DNA of 64,000 bases from an uncultured Lachnospiraceae bacterium (GTDB lineage Bacteria > Bacillota > Clostridia > Lachnospirales > Lachnospiraceae), in assembly GCA_910584945.1 (NCBI GenBank), contig CAJUDY010000006.1, positions 1-64,000 on the forward strand. Direction: 5' to 3'. The position numbers and the translations under genes are program-made. Positions 29,090 through 39,096 of this stretch are shown here, piece by piece; the stretch's first letter is position 1, and the number at the start of each line of letters is the position of its first letter. The notes under the pieces are model-generated. The model saw only the letters and a program-made list of their open reading frames with translations, was not told the DNA's origin and did no database searches.

Positions 29090-31207
29090 TTGGAAAATCA
29101 ACGAACCATCAATCACGATTTAATCGAATATTTATTATCCGCACTGGATACCCCCAGCAATGGTTCCGTCCATTCCAGTGCCAATGCTTTCCTGTCTTTT
29201 GCGCCTTCTCAGATGCAGGTGGCCTATGAAGTAAAAAAGTTCATGGACCAGATGCCTGGAGGCTTCTTCATCTATCACGCGGAAGAAGAAGAGGAGATCA
29301 TCTACGCGAATCAGGCCCTCCTCCGTATCTTTGGCTGCGACACGGCGGAAGAATTCCGCGTGCTGACCGGCAACTCCTTTCGCGGAATCGTACACCCGGA
29401 TGATCTTGAGAAAGTGGAGAAGAGCATATGGGAGCAGATTTCCCGCAGTAAGCATGACCTAGATTATGTGGAATACCGCATTATTCAAAAAGACGGAAAT
29501 ATCCGGTGGATCGAAGACTACGGACATTTTATCCGAAGCGAGACCTTCGGCAATATTTTCTATGTATTTGTCGGAGACGCCACGGAAAAGCGGCAGCGGC
29601 AGGAAGCCGAGCATCTGCAGCGGCTGGAGGTCATCGAGGGCCTCAGCGTGAATTATGATTCCATCTTTTATATCGATCTGGATTCCGATCAGATTATGCC
29701 CTACCGTCTGAGCAGCCGCGCCAAACATCATTTTAAAAATTTATTTCATACCGACCGTTATGAATCGTTCATTGACAGCTACATAAAGACCTGGGTCTGT
29801 GCCGACGACCAGGCATCCCTGAAGGAGATGCTGCATCCGGAATCCATCCGCAGACAGCTCTCCTATCAGAATACTTTTTATGTTAATTTCCGGACACTGG
29901 AAGAGGATGAAATGCAGTACCTACAGCTTCGTATCGCGAACGTAGGGAAGGCAGACCGGGTCTCCCGTATCGTCCTTGGTTCCCGCCGGGTGGATGATGA
30001 GATCCGCCATGAGATGGAACAGAAAAAAGTATTTGAGGACGCATGGAACCAGGCCCGTCTGGCGAACATTACCAAAAGTACCTTTCTCTCCAATATGTCC
30101 CACGACATGCGCACCCCGCTGAACGCCATCACCGGCTATACTTCTCTTGCCAGAAGCCATGCGGACCATCCGGAAAAGATTCAATATTATCTGGACAAAA
30201 TCGACGCCTCCAGTGATCACCTGCTCCGTCTGATCAATCATATCCTGGAGATTTCCCGAATCGAATCCGGCGACGCGGAGGTGGTGGAGGCCCCCTGCCG
30301 GATGGAGGAGATCATCCGCGCCGTCAGTCAGAATATCCTGCCTCGTGCAGATGCCAAACAGATTACCTTTTCTGTAGACACTTCCCATATGGAGGATGAA
30401 GAAATCTACTGTGACAGCAAAAAGCTGATTCAGGTCCTGATCTACCTTCTGGGTAACGCAGTAAAATATACGGAAAATCACGGACATGTTCTTCTTACCA
30501 TTACGGAGGAAAAAGAACCGGTCACTGATTACGCTTTTTACCGTTTCGCTGTCAAAGACGATGGCATCGGCATCGAAGAAGCCGATTTGGAGCGCATCTT
30601 TGAACCCTTTGAACGGGTATCCAACACCACCTTCTGCGGCGTCTTCGGCACCGGGCTCGGATTGACGCTGGCAAAAAATTTTGCAGAAATGATGTCCGGA
30701 CATATCGCAGTGGAAAGTACGCCCGGGATCGGCAGTACCTTCACGGTCAGCCTCCGTCTCCGCATCTTAAAAGAATCGTCCATCTCTCCGAAAGACGCCG
30801 GAGAGATTGTAAAAAGTCTCCTGGCTCAGAAGAAAATTCTTCTGGTAGATGATAACGAACTCAATCTGGAGATCGAAGCAGAGCTTTTTCAGGACATTGG
30901 TTTTTCGGTAGACACTGCCGACAACGGACAGACCGCGGTGGAAAAGATCCGAAACGCCTCCCCCGATGAGTATGCCCTGGTGCTGATGGATATCCAGATG
31001 CCGGTCATGGACGGATATGAAGCTGCCCGGACCATCCGAAAGCTGGAAGACCCGGACCGGTCCAGTCTTCCCATCATCGCCCTGTCGGCCAATGCTTTTG
31101 ATGAGGACCGCCGGATGTCCCGGGAAAGCGGGATGAACGCTCATATGGCAAAACCTCTGGATATGTCCAGACTTCTGGAACTCATCGCCACGATTATACA
31201 ACGTTAA
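29090..31207 (+). CDS. Cytosolic hybrid sensor histidine kinase
   Basis: A 705-residue protein without membrane segments. Domains in order: a PAS fold (about 50-165) with HPDD and KDGNIRWIEDYG, a second sensor-like region (about 180-300), the HisKA box NMSHDMRTPLNAI with phospho-accepting His338, the HATPase domain (N, G1 DDGIGI, G2 GTGLGL), and a C-terminal receiver with LMDIQMP, Asp634 and the conserved Lys in MAKPLD. The start is a TTG at 29090 with GGAGGA 9 bases before it; the frame is open further upstream but without a ribosome site. No output regulator gene is next to it. Confidence 0.9.
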   Translation: MENQRTINHDLIEYLLSALDTPSNGSVHSSANAFLSFAPSQMQVAYEVKKFMDQMPGGFFIYHAEEEEEIIYANQALLRIFGCDTAEEFRVLTGNSFRGIVHPDDLEKVEKSIWEQISRSKHDLDYVEYRIIQKDGNIRWIEDYGHFIRSETFGNIFYVFVGDATEKRQRQEAEHLQRLEVIEGLSVNYDSIFYIDLDSDQIMPYRLSSRAKHHFKNLFHTDRYESFIDSYIKTWVCADDQASLKEMLHPESIRRQLSYQNTFYVNFRTLEEDEMQYLQLRIANVGKADRVSRIVLGSRRVDDEIRHEMEQKKVFEDAWNQARLANITKSTFLSNMSHDMRTPLNAITGYTSLARSHADHPEKIQYYLDKIDASSDHLLRLINHILEISRIESGDAEVVEAPCRMEEIIRAVSQNILPRADAKQITFSVDTSHMEDEEIYCDSKKLIQVLIYLLGNAVKYTENHGHVLLTITEEKEPVTDYAFYRFAVKDDGIGIEEADLERIFEPFERVSNTTFCGVFGTGLGLTLAKNFAEMMSGHIAVESTPGIGSTFTVSLRLRILKESSISPKDAGEIVKSLLAQKKILLVDDNELNLEIEAELFQDIGFSVDTADNGQTAVEKIRNASPDEYALVLMDIQMPVMDGYEAARTIRKLEDPDRSSLPIIALSANAFDEDRRMSRESGMNAHMAKPLDMSRLLELIATIIQR

Positions 31208-31242
31208 AAAACGCCTGCCGTCTTTTTCCCGGCAGGCGTTTT
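31208..31242. terminator. Bidirectional terminator
   Basis: AAAACGCCTGCC (31208-31219) pairs with GGCAGGCGTTTT (31231-31242). Both flanks give a U-run on the matching strand, so the hairpin serves the plus-strand histidine kinase and the minus-strand operon that ends at 31266. Confidence 0.85.
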
Positions 31243-31265
31243 GGCTATTATAATATTTTCTTTTT

Positions 31266-32381
31266 TTATATATTCAAAAACGTTCCGTCCGGCGCCTCTT
31301 TCATGACCGGATTGTATTTCAGATCCAGGAATTCCCGGAAGTTCTTCTGATAGGCACGTTCCAGGTCGTCGCTGTAACCCACGATCATATGGGGCTGCTC
31401 CTCTCCGTAATACCGGAGCGCTTCCTTGGTCAGTGCCTCGGAAAGATTTATGTAAACCGCTTTTTTCTCCGCCGTGTAGAGCTGCATCTGACTCACGGAA
31501 TTCTTGCCGGTCCGGCGGAAATAATACCCCCATACCAGATCCTGATTCTTAAGAATCTTCGCCTTCGGGCCTTCCATGTAGACGGTCCACTTTTTCCCTA
31601 CCCACACATCTTTTCCGATGGGATGCGCCGTCGTAAAGTCCGCCTCAATCTCGCCCAGAGAACAGTTGGTATTCTTCTTAAGATATTTGTGAATGTCCTT
31701 CTCATAGGATTTCCGGAAACATCCGATGATGCTGGTGATAAACCAGAGAAGCAAAAGCACTACACCTGCCATCAATATCCAGAAAAGATAGGGATTGACA
31801 TTGCCCAGCTTTCCGGTGTCCAGAGTATAGAGATAGATCTTGTCGTATTCTCCTTCCTCAATGCCCATCTCCGCCATGGTCTCTGTATAATACCGCTCCA
31901 TCTGGGGTTCCATCTTCGTCCAGGTACCCATCACTTTGACCGGAGTCGGCGGTGCGGTGGCGCCGCTCTCATCGTTCAGATAAGCCCAGGCCTCGTCGAT
32001 CTTGTCATAAAGCATGTCCTGCTTGCTCTTTTTCATGTAGACGCTGTAGAAATACCAGACCGAAGACTCCGCCCCGTTCTCATAGGTAGACTGAAAAGCG
32101 ATGTAGCTGTTTCCGTCAGTGGATGTACTGCGGCTGCCGGAATCCCGGACCGTGGTCGTAGTATGTTCTACATAATCCGTCAGGAAATACTCCGCATCCA
32201 GGATCACCGCTTTCCCCTCGTAGGTCTCCGGACTTGCGGTGATATCCATACCGCCCATCCCCGTGGCCAGCTGAAAGATCGCTCCCTTTGTGGCTGCAAG
32301 AATGATCACAATGCCCACCAGGGACAAAATTGCCCTCCACAAGTACGTCTTTCTTGCTCTTTTCCTCAGTGTTTCAAACAT
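31266..32381 (-). CDS. Two-pass membrane protein with a DUF6709-like domain
   Basis: A 371-residue protein with membrane segments at about 16-33 and 197-220. The first loop (about 34-195) is Ser/Thr-rich and outside if both ends are cytosolic. The C-terminal part (about 225-371) contains DLVWGYYF, a conserved core shared with the small protein encoded at 32403-32705 (DLVWAYL, then IGY or VGY). It resembles a family of unknown function seen in Lachnospiraceae. Last gene of the MoxR-VWA operon; bidirectional terminator follows. Confidence 0.6.
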   Translation of the reverse strand: MFETLRKRARKTYLWRAILSLVGIVIILAATKGAIFQLATGMGGMDITASPETYEGKAVILDAEYFLTDYVEHTTTTVRDSGSRSTSTDGNSYIAFQSTYENGAESSVWYFYSVYMKKSKQDMLYDKIDEAWAYLNDESGATAPPTPVKVMGTWTKMEPQMERYYTETMAEMGIEEGEYDKIYLYTLDTGKLGNVNPYLFWILMAGVVLLLLWFITSIIGCFRKSYEKDIHKYLKKNTNCSLGEIEADFTTAHPIGKDVWVGKKWTVYMEGPKAKILKNQDLVWGYYFRRTGKNSVSQMQLYTAEKKAVYINLSEALTKEALRYYGEEQPHMIVGYSDDLERAYQKNFREFLDLKYNPVMKEAPDGTFLNI

Positions 32382-32402
32382 CTTGTCTTACCTCCATCTT
32401 TC

Positions 32403-32705
32403 TTATTCAAACCGTTTCCGGTTCGCTTCTGTATATCCGATCGCCAGTTCCGGATTCTCCCCCTGAAGCTTTTCCAGCAGTTCCCTCGCCTCCTGCATAC
32501 TCTCAAACTGGAAGATCTGTTTTTTGCCGTTTCTGTCCCGCACGATCACTCTGCCGATCTCTCCGTGGTAGCTGCCGCAGCACATTTTGGCCGATACATC
32601 TTCCTGCTGCAGATACGCCCATACCAGATCGGCCACTGGAAGTTCACAGACCGACAAAAACTTTCTGTACCGGATCTTTCCGTCCTCCACTGTCACTTTC
32701 GCCAT
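32403..32705 (-). CDS. Small soluble protein, paralogue of the C-terminal domain of its neighbour
   Basis: 100 residues without membrane segments or a signal peptide. It carries the DLVWAYL core and the AIGYTEANRKRF end that line up with DLVWGYY and IVGYSDDLERAY in the membrane protein encoded next (31266-32381), with similar spacing. So the operon holds one soluble and one membrane-anchored copy of the same domain. Function unknown. Confidence 0.6.
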   Translation of the reverse strand: MAKVTVEDGKIRYRKFLSVCELPVADLVWAYLQQEDVSAKMCCGSYHGEIGRVIVRDRNGKKQIFQFESMQEARELLEKLQGENPELAIGYTEANRKRFE

Positions 32706-32734
32706 AACTACCTCCTATTGAAGTTCCGCAATTA

Positions 32735-32962
32735 TTATATTTCCGTAAATGTGTAGCGCTGCATGATCCCCGACGTATTCACATGGTAGAGAATCGTCCC
32801 GTCCTCCAGCTCTTCCCGCTCCATCTTAAGATCATGGTCTTTATGTTTTCCCCGGATATAAGCCTCCAGGTCGTCGATCATGACTTCCTCAAAAAACACG
32901 TCTCTCATCTGGTTGTTGGAACAGGAATTAAAAATTTCACGCACTACTTCATATTCTTTCAT
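32735..32962 (-). CDS. Small acidic protein, unknown function
   Basis: 75 residues, charged and soluble, with an Asp/Glu-rich N-terminal part (FFEEVMIDDLEAYIRG) and a strand-rich end (TILYHVNTSGIMQRYTF). An AAGGAGAAC ribosome site lies before the ATG. It sits between the VWA gene and the two domain-sharing genes, so it is probably part of the same system. No family was recognised. Confidence 0.55.
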   Translation of the reverse strand: MKEYEVVREIFNSCSNNQMRDVFFEEVMIDDLEAYIRGKHKDHDLKMEREELEDGTILYHVNTSGIMQRYTFTEI

Positions 32963-33005
32963 ACTGTTCTCCTTTTTATTCTATGATATGATTTTAAGTC
33001 CCTAT

Positions 33006-34769
33006 CTATTGGTCATCCACCTGTTTTTTCAGATACCTGCCCACCACATGAGCAAAGGTGGAGATATCCCTGATATAGGCAAAATCTTTGCCGAAGATCC
33101 TCCGCTCTGCCACCAGATCCTGCTCTTCCCCCGCAAAGACGCCCAGTACCGCAATCCCCTGACTCCGAAGACGCCGCACTTCCGCTGCCGTATCCTTGAC
33201 GGCGTATTCTCCGGTATAGACCGAAGGATTCTTCACGTTGGGCCGGTTGACCACCAGATCATTGGGGCGGCCGTCGCTTAGGACAATCAGCACTTTATTC
33301 TCCTCCGGGCGCTCCAGCAGTCCGTCCGCTGCGGCCCGAAGAGCCAGACCGTCCCGGTTGTTGGAAGAAGAAGTAAATTCCATCAGCCGCCAGTCCGCCT
33401 CTCTTCCTTCGTCGTACTCCCGGAACCGGCGCATCACCGTATGGTCCCAGAAGGTGCAGAAGCCGAACACCCGGTGGGGAATCCCGGCTCTGGAAAGGGC
33501 AGCCGCCAGAATATATCCCTGCAGAGCCACCATCTGCTGCCGACTTCTCTGGGAGCCGCTGGCATCGATCAGCACATCCACCACGAAATCCGAATGGTTC
33601 CGTTTCGTCTCCCTTATAAAAAGCCTGGCATCCTCAGAACGCCCCACTTTCCAAAGCTTTGCCGGCAAGATGGTCCCATAGGAGGACGCGTACGATTCCT
33701 CCTCGCTTCTGGCCTGGAGGGAGCGCTTCAGGATATCTCCCAGTTCATTGATATTATGTCTCGATACCCGGGCATTTTGCCGGTAGAATCTCTGATTCAT
33801 CTCAAAGGTCCGCTTTGCCATCACATACGTGTTATTCTCCCGCACGAAGTTGTTCAGAATCCCGTCTGTAAAGTACAGCTTGCAATCCGCATGTACGCCC
33901 CGGCAGATTCGCCGGTTCAGCCTCTTTTGCTCCAGCTCTTCCATATAGGAAGTGCCAAAATGCAGTTCAATGTAGGAGTGCATCTTCTGCGCCGCCTCTT
34001 CACTGACCAGAATCTTCCCGGCCCTGGCATTCCGCTCGTCCTCCTCCAGGGGCACGCTGCTGTTCACCTGCAGAAGCATCTCGTCAAGCGCCGATTCCTC
34101 CGCCGCTTCATTTAAAAAGTCCTGCCAGTCGAACTGTCTTAAATCTTCCGCGGAAACTGCCAGCACCGATTCCAGATCCCCGTGCTGTACCTCGAACTCC
34201 GGGTCCACCAACTGATTGTAAAAAGCGTCCACCTTTCGGATCACATCCATGGTAGAGGCCGCGTCCCTGACGGAAAAAAGCGCTTCTACCTGCTCTCTGA
34301 CCCGCTTTTCCGCCGTATAAGTTCCGTCAATTCCTTCCTGCAGCATGGCGATCTTCATCCTGCCGGACAGATTGCCAGGCCTTGACAATCTGGGAAAATC
34401 CCGCTCCAGAATGTCCGCAAAGGCCTTTTTGCGCAGGGACGTCACCCCTTTTCGCTCACTGGTTACCTTATCGACCACCGCCTGGTCCACGCACATCTGG
34501 GCCAGATTCACAAGGGGAGCCTCCTCGGCTCCCAGATACAGTTTCTTCACCAGATAAAGCCCCAGCTCATCCTTGGAAAAATACCGGGCAAAAGCCCCCT
34601 GCTTCACCGCGTCATACAGCGAGATATATTTGGACTGCCGAAACGACCGAATATCCAGTTCCACGTCCAGTTCGTAATCCCCGCTTACCGTCCACAGAAG
34701 ATTTTTCATGCGGTTTTCCAGTTCGTATTCATACTCTTCCGCCGTATATCCCTCCGGCTGTCCCTGCAT
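33006..34769 (-). CDS. VWA-domain protein (MoxR partner, CobT/NorD-like)
   Basis: A 587-residue soluble protein with a long N-terminal helical region (1-380) and a C-terminal von Willebrand A domain whose metal site DxSxS is intact in DVLIDASGSQ, followed by TSSSNNRDG and LSDGRPND. Such VWA proteins work with MoxR-type ATPases to activate or assemble other proteins, as NorD does with NorQ. The start at 34769 overlaps the ATPase stop by one base (TGATG), so the two are tightly coupled. Confidence 0.85.
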   Translation of the reverse strand: MQGQPEGYTAEEYEYELENRMKNLLWTVSGDYELDVELDIRSFRQSKYISLYDAVKQGAFARYFSKDELGLYLVKKLYLGAEEAPLVNLAQMCVDQAVVDKVTSERKGVTSLRKKAFADILERDFPRLSRPGNLSGRMKIAMLQEGIDGTYTAEKRVREQVEALFSVRDAASTMDVIRKVDAFYNQLVDPEFEVQHGDLESVLAVSAEDLRQFDWQDFLNEAAEESALDEMLLQVNSSVPLEEDERNARAGKILVSEEAAQKMHSYIELHFGTSYMEELEQKRLNRRICRGVHADCKLYFTDGILNNFVRENNTYVMAKRTFEMNQRFYRQNARVSRHNINELGDILKRSLQARSEEESYASSYGTILPAKLWKVGRSEDARLFIRETKRNHSDFVVDVLIDASGSQRSRQQMVALQGYILAAALSRAGIPHRVFGFCTFWDHTVMRRFREYDEGREADWRLMEFTSSSNNRDGLALRAAADGLLERPEENKVLIVLSDGRPNDLVVNRPNVKNPSVYTGEYAVKDTAAEVRRLRSQGIAVLGVFAGEEQDLVAERRIFGKDFAYIRDISTFAHVVGRYLKKQVDDQ

Positions 34770-35686
34770 CAAAACACCTGCTCTTTCGTCCATTCCTCCG
34801 GAATCCTCGTCATCACCATATCCGAGACAATCTCCCGCTCAAAGATATCAAAGGCCTTGTTGGTAATCCCCATCTGCGCCGCCTGCCAGGGGCGAAGCCC
34901 TGCCCGGACCGTTCCAAGCGCCGCCAGAAGCCCTCGAAGATCCATCGCCTTCGTGGAAATCTCGCTGTTGGAAGCCTTCTTCTGCAGATCCAGAAACAGC
35001 CCGGAAAAAGCCAGAAGCGCATCCTCCTTGATATCCGGATAATCATGGAGGATAATCCGATGCAGATTATCCTCCGTAAGCGGCGGCATGTCAATTACCA
35101 GGAACCGGGACACCAGCGCTTCATTAAGTTCCTTCGTCCCGGCATAACCATAATTCATCGTGCCGATAAATCGAGTCGCGGGATGAAGGTCGATCTTCTC
35201 ATATCCGGGCACATCAATGATCCTTCTGTGGTCCAGCGTCGCGTGCAGAACGGATGCTGCATCGTTTTTCGCCATATTGACCTCATCTAGGATACCGAAG
35301 CCCCCTTCCTCCGCGCAGCGGTAGACACTGCCTTTGCGAAGTTTCACTTCATTGTCCCGGAACGTATCGGTTCCGATCAGAGAACTGCTGTCCGTATTCA
35401 CATTAAACGAGATATTGTAGACCGGCCTGCCGAACATCCAAGCCAGATTTTCTGCCAGAATATTCTTTCCCGTGGCTTTCGCTCCGCTGAGCAGGAGGTT
35501 GGAGCCCTCAAGAAGCGCCGCGACGGCCATCTCCAGAATCTCCTTTCCGTAAAATGGGATCGGCGGCCTGACTACCCGGTCTTTTACCGCCTCCGCCACG
35601 GGATATTCCTTTCGAAACGCCTCCACTTGTTCCAACAGGCGGCCGTCCACCCCCTGCTCGTCGAGAATCTTTAATTCTTCCTGCAT
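34769..35686 (-). CDS. MoxR-type AAA+ ATPase (NorQ/CobS-like)
   Basis: A 305-residue AAA+ ATPase. The P-loop reads GAKATGKN, with Asn in place of the usual Ser/Thr after GK; Walker B is GFGILDEVNMA, followed by the sensor motif GTMNYG and arginine-finger region SRFLVIDMP. MoxR ATPases use a partner VWA protein to load metal or remodel targets. It lies 20 bases after hemW and shares a stop/start overlap with the VWA gene, so the operon probably continues from lepA-hemW. Confidence 0.9.
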   Translation of the reverse strand: MQEELKILDEQGVDGRLLEQVEAFRKEYPVAEAVKDRVVRPPIPFYGKEILEMAVAALLEGSNLLLSGAKATGKNILAENLAWMFGRPVYNISFNVNTDSSSLIGTDTFRDNEVKLRKGSVYRCAEEGGFGILDEVNMAKNDAASVLHATLDHRRIIDVPGYEKIDLHPATRFIGTMNYGYAGTKELNEALVSRFLVIDMPPLTEDNLHRIILHDYPDIKEDALLAFSGLFLDLQKKASNSEISTKAMDLRGLLAALGTVRAGLRPWQAAQMGITNKAFDIFEREIVSDMVMTRIPEEWTKEQVF

Positions 35687-35706
35687 CTTATCCCCCTTTT
35701 CATCGG

Positions 35707-36804
35707 TCAGTCCAAAAACTGCGCCAGTACATAATTACTTAGATCGATTCCCCGATCCGTCAGGCAGATCTTACCATCTTTTTCTTCCAAAAGCTGCTGC
35801 ATTTGCAACTTTTGAATCAATTCTTTATAATGTCCGCGATAAATTCCCGGATCAACTCCCCTGGTTTTACGAAGCCCCAGGAAAAAATATTCTTCTCTCA
35901 CGGCCTGTGCGGTCAGAGGCTCTTTTGTCCCTTCCGTATTCCCCTTCAGGTACTCGGTAAGAACCGTTTGGTTCGTGTATCTTATATTGTTAAGCAGGGA
36001 CGCCGCTCCCAGCCCGTAACCCTTGTAATCCACCCGCTCCCAATACCCCAGATTGTGCCGACAGGCATAGCCAGGCTTTGCATAGTTGGAGATCTCATAG
36101 CGCTCATATCCCCTGTCCTCCAGCAAGTCCCTCGTGTCGTCATACATTTGCCGCTCTTCCTCCTCCGAGGGCAGCAGTTCCGGGTGTCCTTTATATTTCT
36201 CATAAAAGGGCGTCCCCTCTTCCAGGATCAGGCTGTAGGCCGACAGATGCTCCGGGGACAACGCAAGCACTTTCTCCAGAGTCCTGTGATAACTCTCCCG
36301 GGTCTGCCCGGGAAGGGCGGACATGAGATCCACATTGATATTCCCAAATCCCGTCTCCCGGGCCATCTGGAAGCTTTCCAGAAACTGCTCCCAGGTATGG
36401 ATTCTGCCCAGGAGCCTTAACTCTTCATTTTCCGCTGACTGCAGCCCCAGGCTTAAGCGGTTCACCCCGGCTCTTCGGTATTCCGAAAGCTTCTTCTTAT
36501 CCACCGTTCCGGGATTGGCCTCCACCGTGATCTCTGCATCCTCACGGAACGAAAACTCCCGGCGCAGGACTTCCAGAATCCCGCACAGCCAGTCCGAAGG
36601 CAGGATGCTTGGGGTCCCCCCTCCGAAAAACACCGTTGACGCTTCATACGCTTTGGAAAGCGCCCCCGACATGCGGATTTCTTCTACAAGCCGCTCCACA
36701 TAGGCTTTTTGTACAGATTCTTCCGCCGGAGCGGACAGGAAATCACAGTAAGCACATTTTTTGACACAAAAGGGAATGTGCACATACAATTCCAGCGGTT
36801 TCAT
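35707..36804 (-). CDS. hemW: Radical-SAM heme chaperone HemW
   Basis: Oxygen-independent coproporphyrinogen oxidase-like protein thought to deliver heme. The radical-SAM motif CVKKCAYCDF is CxxxCxxC; GGGTPSIL, the conserved EANPGT segment and LSLGLQS follow. The start at 36804 sits right after the lepA stop codon. The lepA-hemW pairing is typical of Firmicutes. 365 residues, close to usual length. Confidence 0.94.
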   Translation of the reverse strand: MKPLELYVHIPFCVKKCAYCDFLSAPAEESVQKAYVERLVEEIRMSGALSKAYEASTVFFGGGTPSILPSDWLCGILEVLRREFSFREDAEITVEANPGTVDKKKLSEYRRAGVNRLSLGLQSAENEELRLLGRIHTWEQFLESFQMARETGFGNINVDLMSALPGQTRESYHRTLEKVLALSPEHLSAYSLILEEGTPFYEKYKGHPELLPSEEEERQMYDDTRDLLEDRGYERYEISNYAKPGYACRHNLGYWERVDYKGYGLGAASLLNNIRYTNQTVLTEYLKGNTEGTKEPLTAQAVREEYFFLGLRKTRGVDPGIYRGHYKELIQKLQMQQLLEEKDGKICLTDRGIDLSNYVLAQFLD

Positions 36805-36805
36805 C

Positions 36806-38623
36806 CTATTTCTTATCATCCAGCTTCAGCACGCTCATAAATGCCTTCTGGGGAATCTCTACATTCCCGATCTGTCGCATGCGCTTCTTGCCTTCCTTCT
36901 GCTTCTCCAGAAGCTTTCTCTTCCGGGTGATATCGCCACCGTAGCATTTTGCAAGCACGTCCTTGCGCATGGCTTTCACGGTCTCCCGGGCAATGATCTT
37001 GCCCCCCACCGCCGCCTGGATGGGAATCTCGAAAAGATGTCGCGGAATCTCGTCCTTTAATTTCTCACACATCTTCCTGCCCCGGTCATAAGCCGAAGCC
37101 CCGTGCACGATAAAGGAAAGGGCGTCCACTTCTTCCCGGTTGATCAGAATATCCAGTTTCACCAGTTCTGACTGCACATAGCCTTTGAAGTCATAGTCAA
37201 AGGAAGCATAGCCTCTGGAACGGGATTTGAGCGCGTCAAAAAAGTCATAGATAATCTCGTTCAGGGGAAGTTCGTATTTTAAAAGAGCCCGGGTCTCCTC
37301 CATATATTCCATACCCAGATAAATCCCTCTGCGCTCCTGGCATAGTTCCATGATAGAACCGATGAACTCCGTAGTCACCATGATCTCCGCGCTTACCATT
37401 GGTTCCTCCATATATTCGATCTCCGACGGGTCCGGAAGATTGGAGGGATTCGTCAGCTCAATCATCTCTCCATTTGCTTTGTGCACCCGGTAGACCACCC
37501 CCGGCGCCGTGGTCACCAGGTCCAGATTGTACTCCCGCTCCAGACGCTCCTCAATGATCTCCAGGTGCAGAAGTCCCAGGAATCCGCACCGGAAACCGAA
37601 ACCAAGCGCGATGGAGGTCTCCGGCTCAAACTGCAGCGCCGCGTCATTTAACTGCAGCTTCTCCAGCGCGTCCCTTAAGTCCGGGTACTTGGCCCCGTCC
37701 GCCGGGTAAAGACCGCAGTAGACCATGGACTGCACCTTCTTATAGCCGGGCAGGGGCTTGTCACATGGACGATCCCGGTCGGTCACCGTATCGCCCACCC
37801 GGGTATCCTTGACATTCTTGATGCTTCCGGTGATGTATCCCACCATGCCCGCGCTCAGCTCTTCACAGGGAATAAACTGTCCCGCTCCGAAATATCCCAC
37901 TTCCACCACATCCGCCTCGGCCCCGGTGGCCATCATGCGGATCGGCGTGCCCTTTCGGACCGTCCCTTCCTTGATCCGGCAGAAAATGATCACTCCCTTG
38001 TAAGGATCATACACCGAGTCAAAAATCAATGCCTGAAGAGGCGCGTCGGGACTCCCCCCGGGGGCCGGGATTCGCTCTACGATCTGCTCCAACACCTTGT
38101 CCACATTCTGACCGGTCTTTGCCGAGATCAGGGGCGCGTCCTGGGCCTCGATCCCGATCACATCCTCAATCTCATCAATCACCCGCTGGGGTTCTGCGCT
38201 TGGCAGGTCGATCTTGTTGATCACCGGCATCACATCCAGATTGTGATCCAGCGCCAGATAGACATTGGCCAAGGTCTGAGCCTCGATCCCCTGGGCCGCA
38301 TCCACCACCAGAATCGCCCCGTCGCAGGCCGCCAGGCTTCTGGACACCTCATAGTTAAAGTCCACATGTCCTGGAGTATCGATCAGATTAAAAATGTACT
38401 CCTCCCCGTCCTTTGCCTTATATACCGTCCGGACCGTTTGTGCCTTGATTGTAATCCCCCGCTCCCGCTCCAGATCCATATTGTCCAGCACCTGGGACTG
38501 CATCTCCCTGCTGGTCAAAAGCCCCGTCTTCTCTATAATCCGGTCCGCCAGCGTCGACTTCCCGTGATCAATATGCGCCACAATACAAAAGTTGCGGATC
38601 TTACTCTGATCCATTCCTGCCAT
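36806..38623 (-). CDS. lepA: Elongation factor 4 (back-translocase LepA)
   Basis: GTPase that acts on stalled or mis-translocated ribosomes. The 605-residue protein has GTP motifs [21 protein letters not shown] and NKIDLP, EF-G-like domains, and the LepA-specific C-terminal domain ending in [20 protein letters not shown]. It leads the lepA-hemW run. Confidence 0.97.
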   Translation of the reverse strand: MAGMDQSKIRNFCIVAHIDHGKSTLADRIIEKTGLLTSREMQSQVLDNMDLERERGITIKAQTVRTVYKAKDGEEYIFNLIDTPGHVDFNYEVSRSLAACDGAILVVDAAQGIEAQTLANVYLALDHNLDVMPVINKIDLPSAEPQRVIDEIEDVIGIEAQDAPLISAKTGQNVDKVLEQIVERIPAPGGSPDAPLQALIFDSVYDPYKGVIIFCRIKEGTVRKGTPIRMMATGAEADVVEVGYFGAGQFIPCEELSAGMVGYITGSIKNVKDTRVGDTVTDRDRPCDKPLPGYKKVQSMVYCGLYPADGAKYPDLRDALEKLQLNDAALQFEPETSIALGFGFRCGFLGLLHLEIIEERLEREYNLDLVTTAPGVVYRVHKANGEMIELTNPSNLPDPSEIEYMEEPMVSAEIMVTTEFIGSIMELCQERRGIYLGMEYMEETRALLKYELPLNEIIYDFFDALKSRSRGYASFDYDFKGYVQSELVKLDILINREEVDALSFIVHGASAYDRGRKMCEKLKDEIPRHLFEIPIQAAVGGKIIARETVKAMRKDVLAKCYGGDITRKRKLLEKQKEGKKRMRQIGNVEIPQKAFMSVLKLDDKK

Positions 38624-38746
38624 CTTATGTCCTCCGTTTCTTTCTCAATCCCATGACTGATGATCTATGAATTATTCTATCATTTACAACATTATGTAAA
38701 CTTATCTTCACATCCTTCTCTCCCGTAAAGCCAGCGAAACCCTCCG

Positions 38747-38908
38747 CCCCCGTCCGCACCGCCCTGCCCCGTCAGGACCCTTTCAGGCTATGGAGATGAG
38801 ACTCAAAAAATGTGGAGGCCCCCACGCCGACACATTTTTCGCCTTCGGAGGCTCATCGGAATGCCCAGCCGTCCGGGTCCTGGCGGGGCAGGGCGGTGCG
38901 GACGGGGG
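38747..38908. repeat. Long inverted repeat, 34-base arms
   Basis: The arms at 38747-38780 and 38875-38908 are inverted copies with one mismatch, enclosing about 94 bases that fold further (GATGAG/CTCATC and AAAAATGT/ACATTTTT). The right arm contains GCCGTCCGGG, the motif found in the tails of the other hairpin elements in this window. It lies in the gap behind the lepA start and in front of spoIIP. Confidence 0.75.
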
Positions 38909-39031
38909 ATCGCAGACTATGGGTTCCCGGCATTTTATCGCCAGCCTATAGGTTAAGCCGCCTTTCCTTCACTCCGCAGTGCTACGCTCGATTCCGCTTC
39001 GCTCCATCTCGCTATAGGGCATTCGCCCTAT

Positions 39032-39096
39032 GAAAGATGTCGGCTGAACCGCCTCTTACATGCAAGCATGACGCGGCGGTTCAGCCGGCATCTTTC
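39032..39096. repeat. Inverted repeat, 22-base arms
   Basis: GAAAGATGTCGGCTGAACCG starts the left arm (39032-39053), and the right arm 39075-39096 is its inverted copy (21 of 22 positions). The loop is about 21 bases. It lies directly behind the stop codon of spoIIP, at its 3' side, but has no U-run. Confidence 0.7.
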
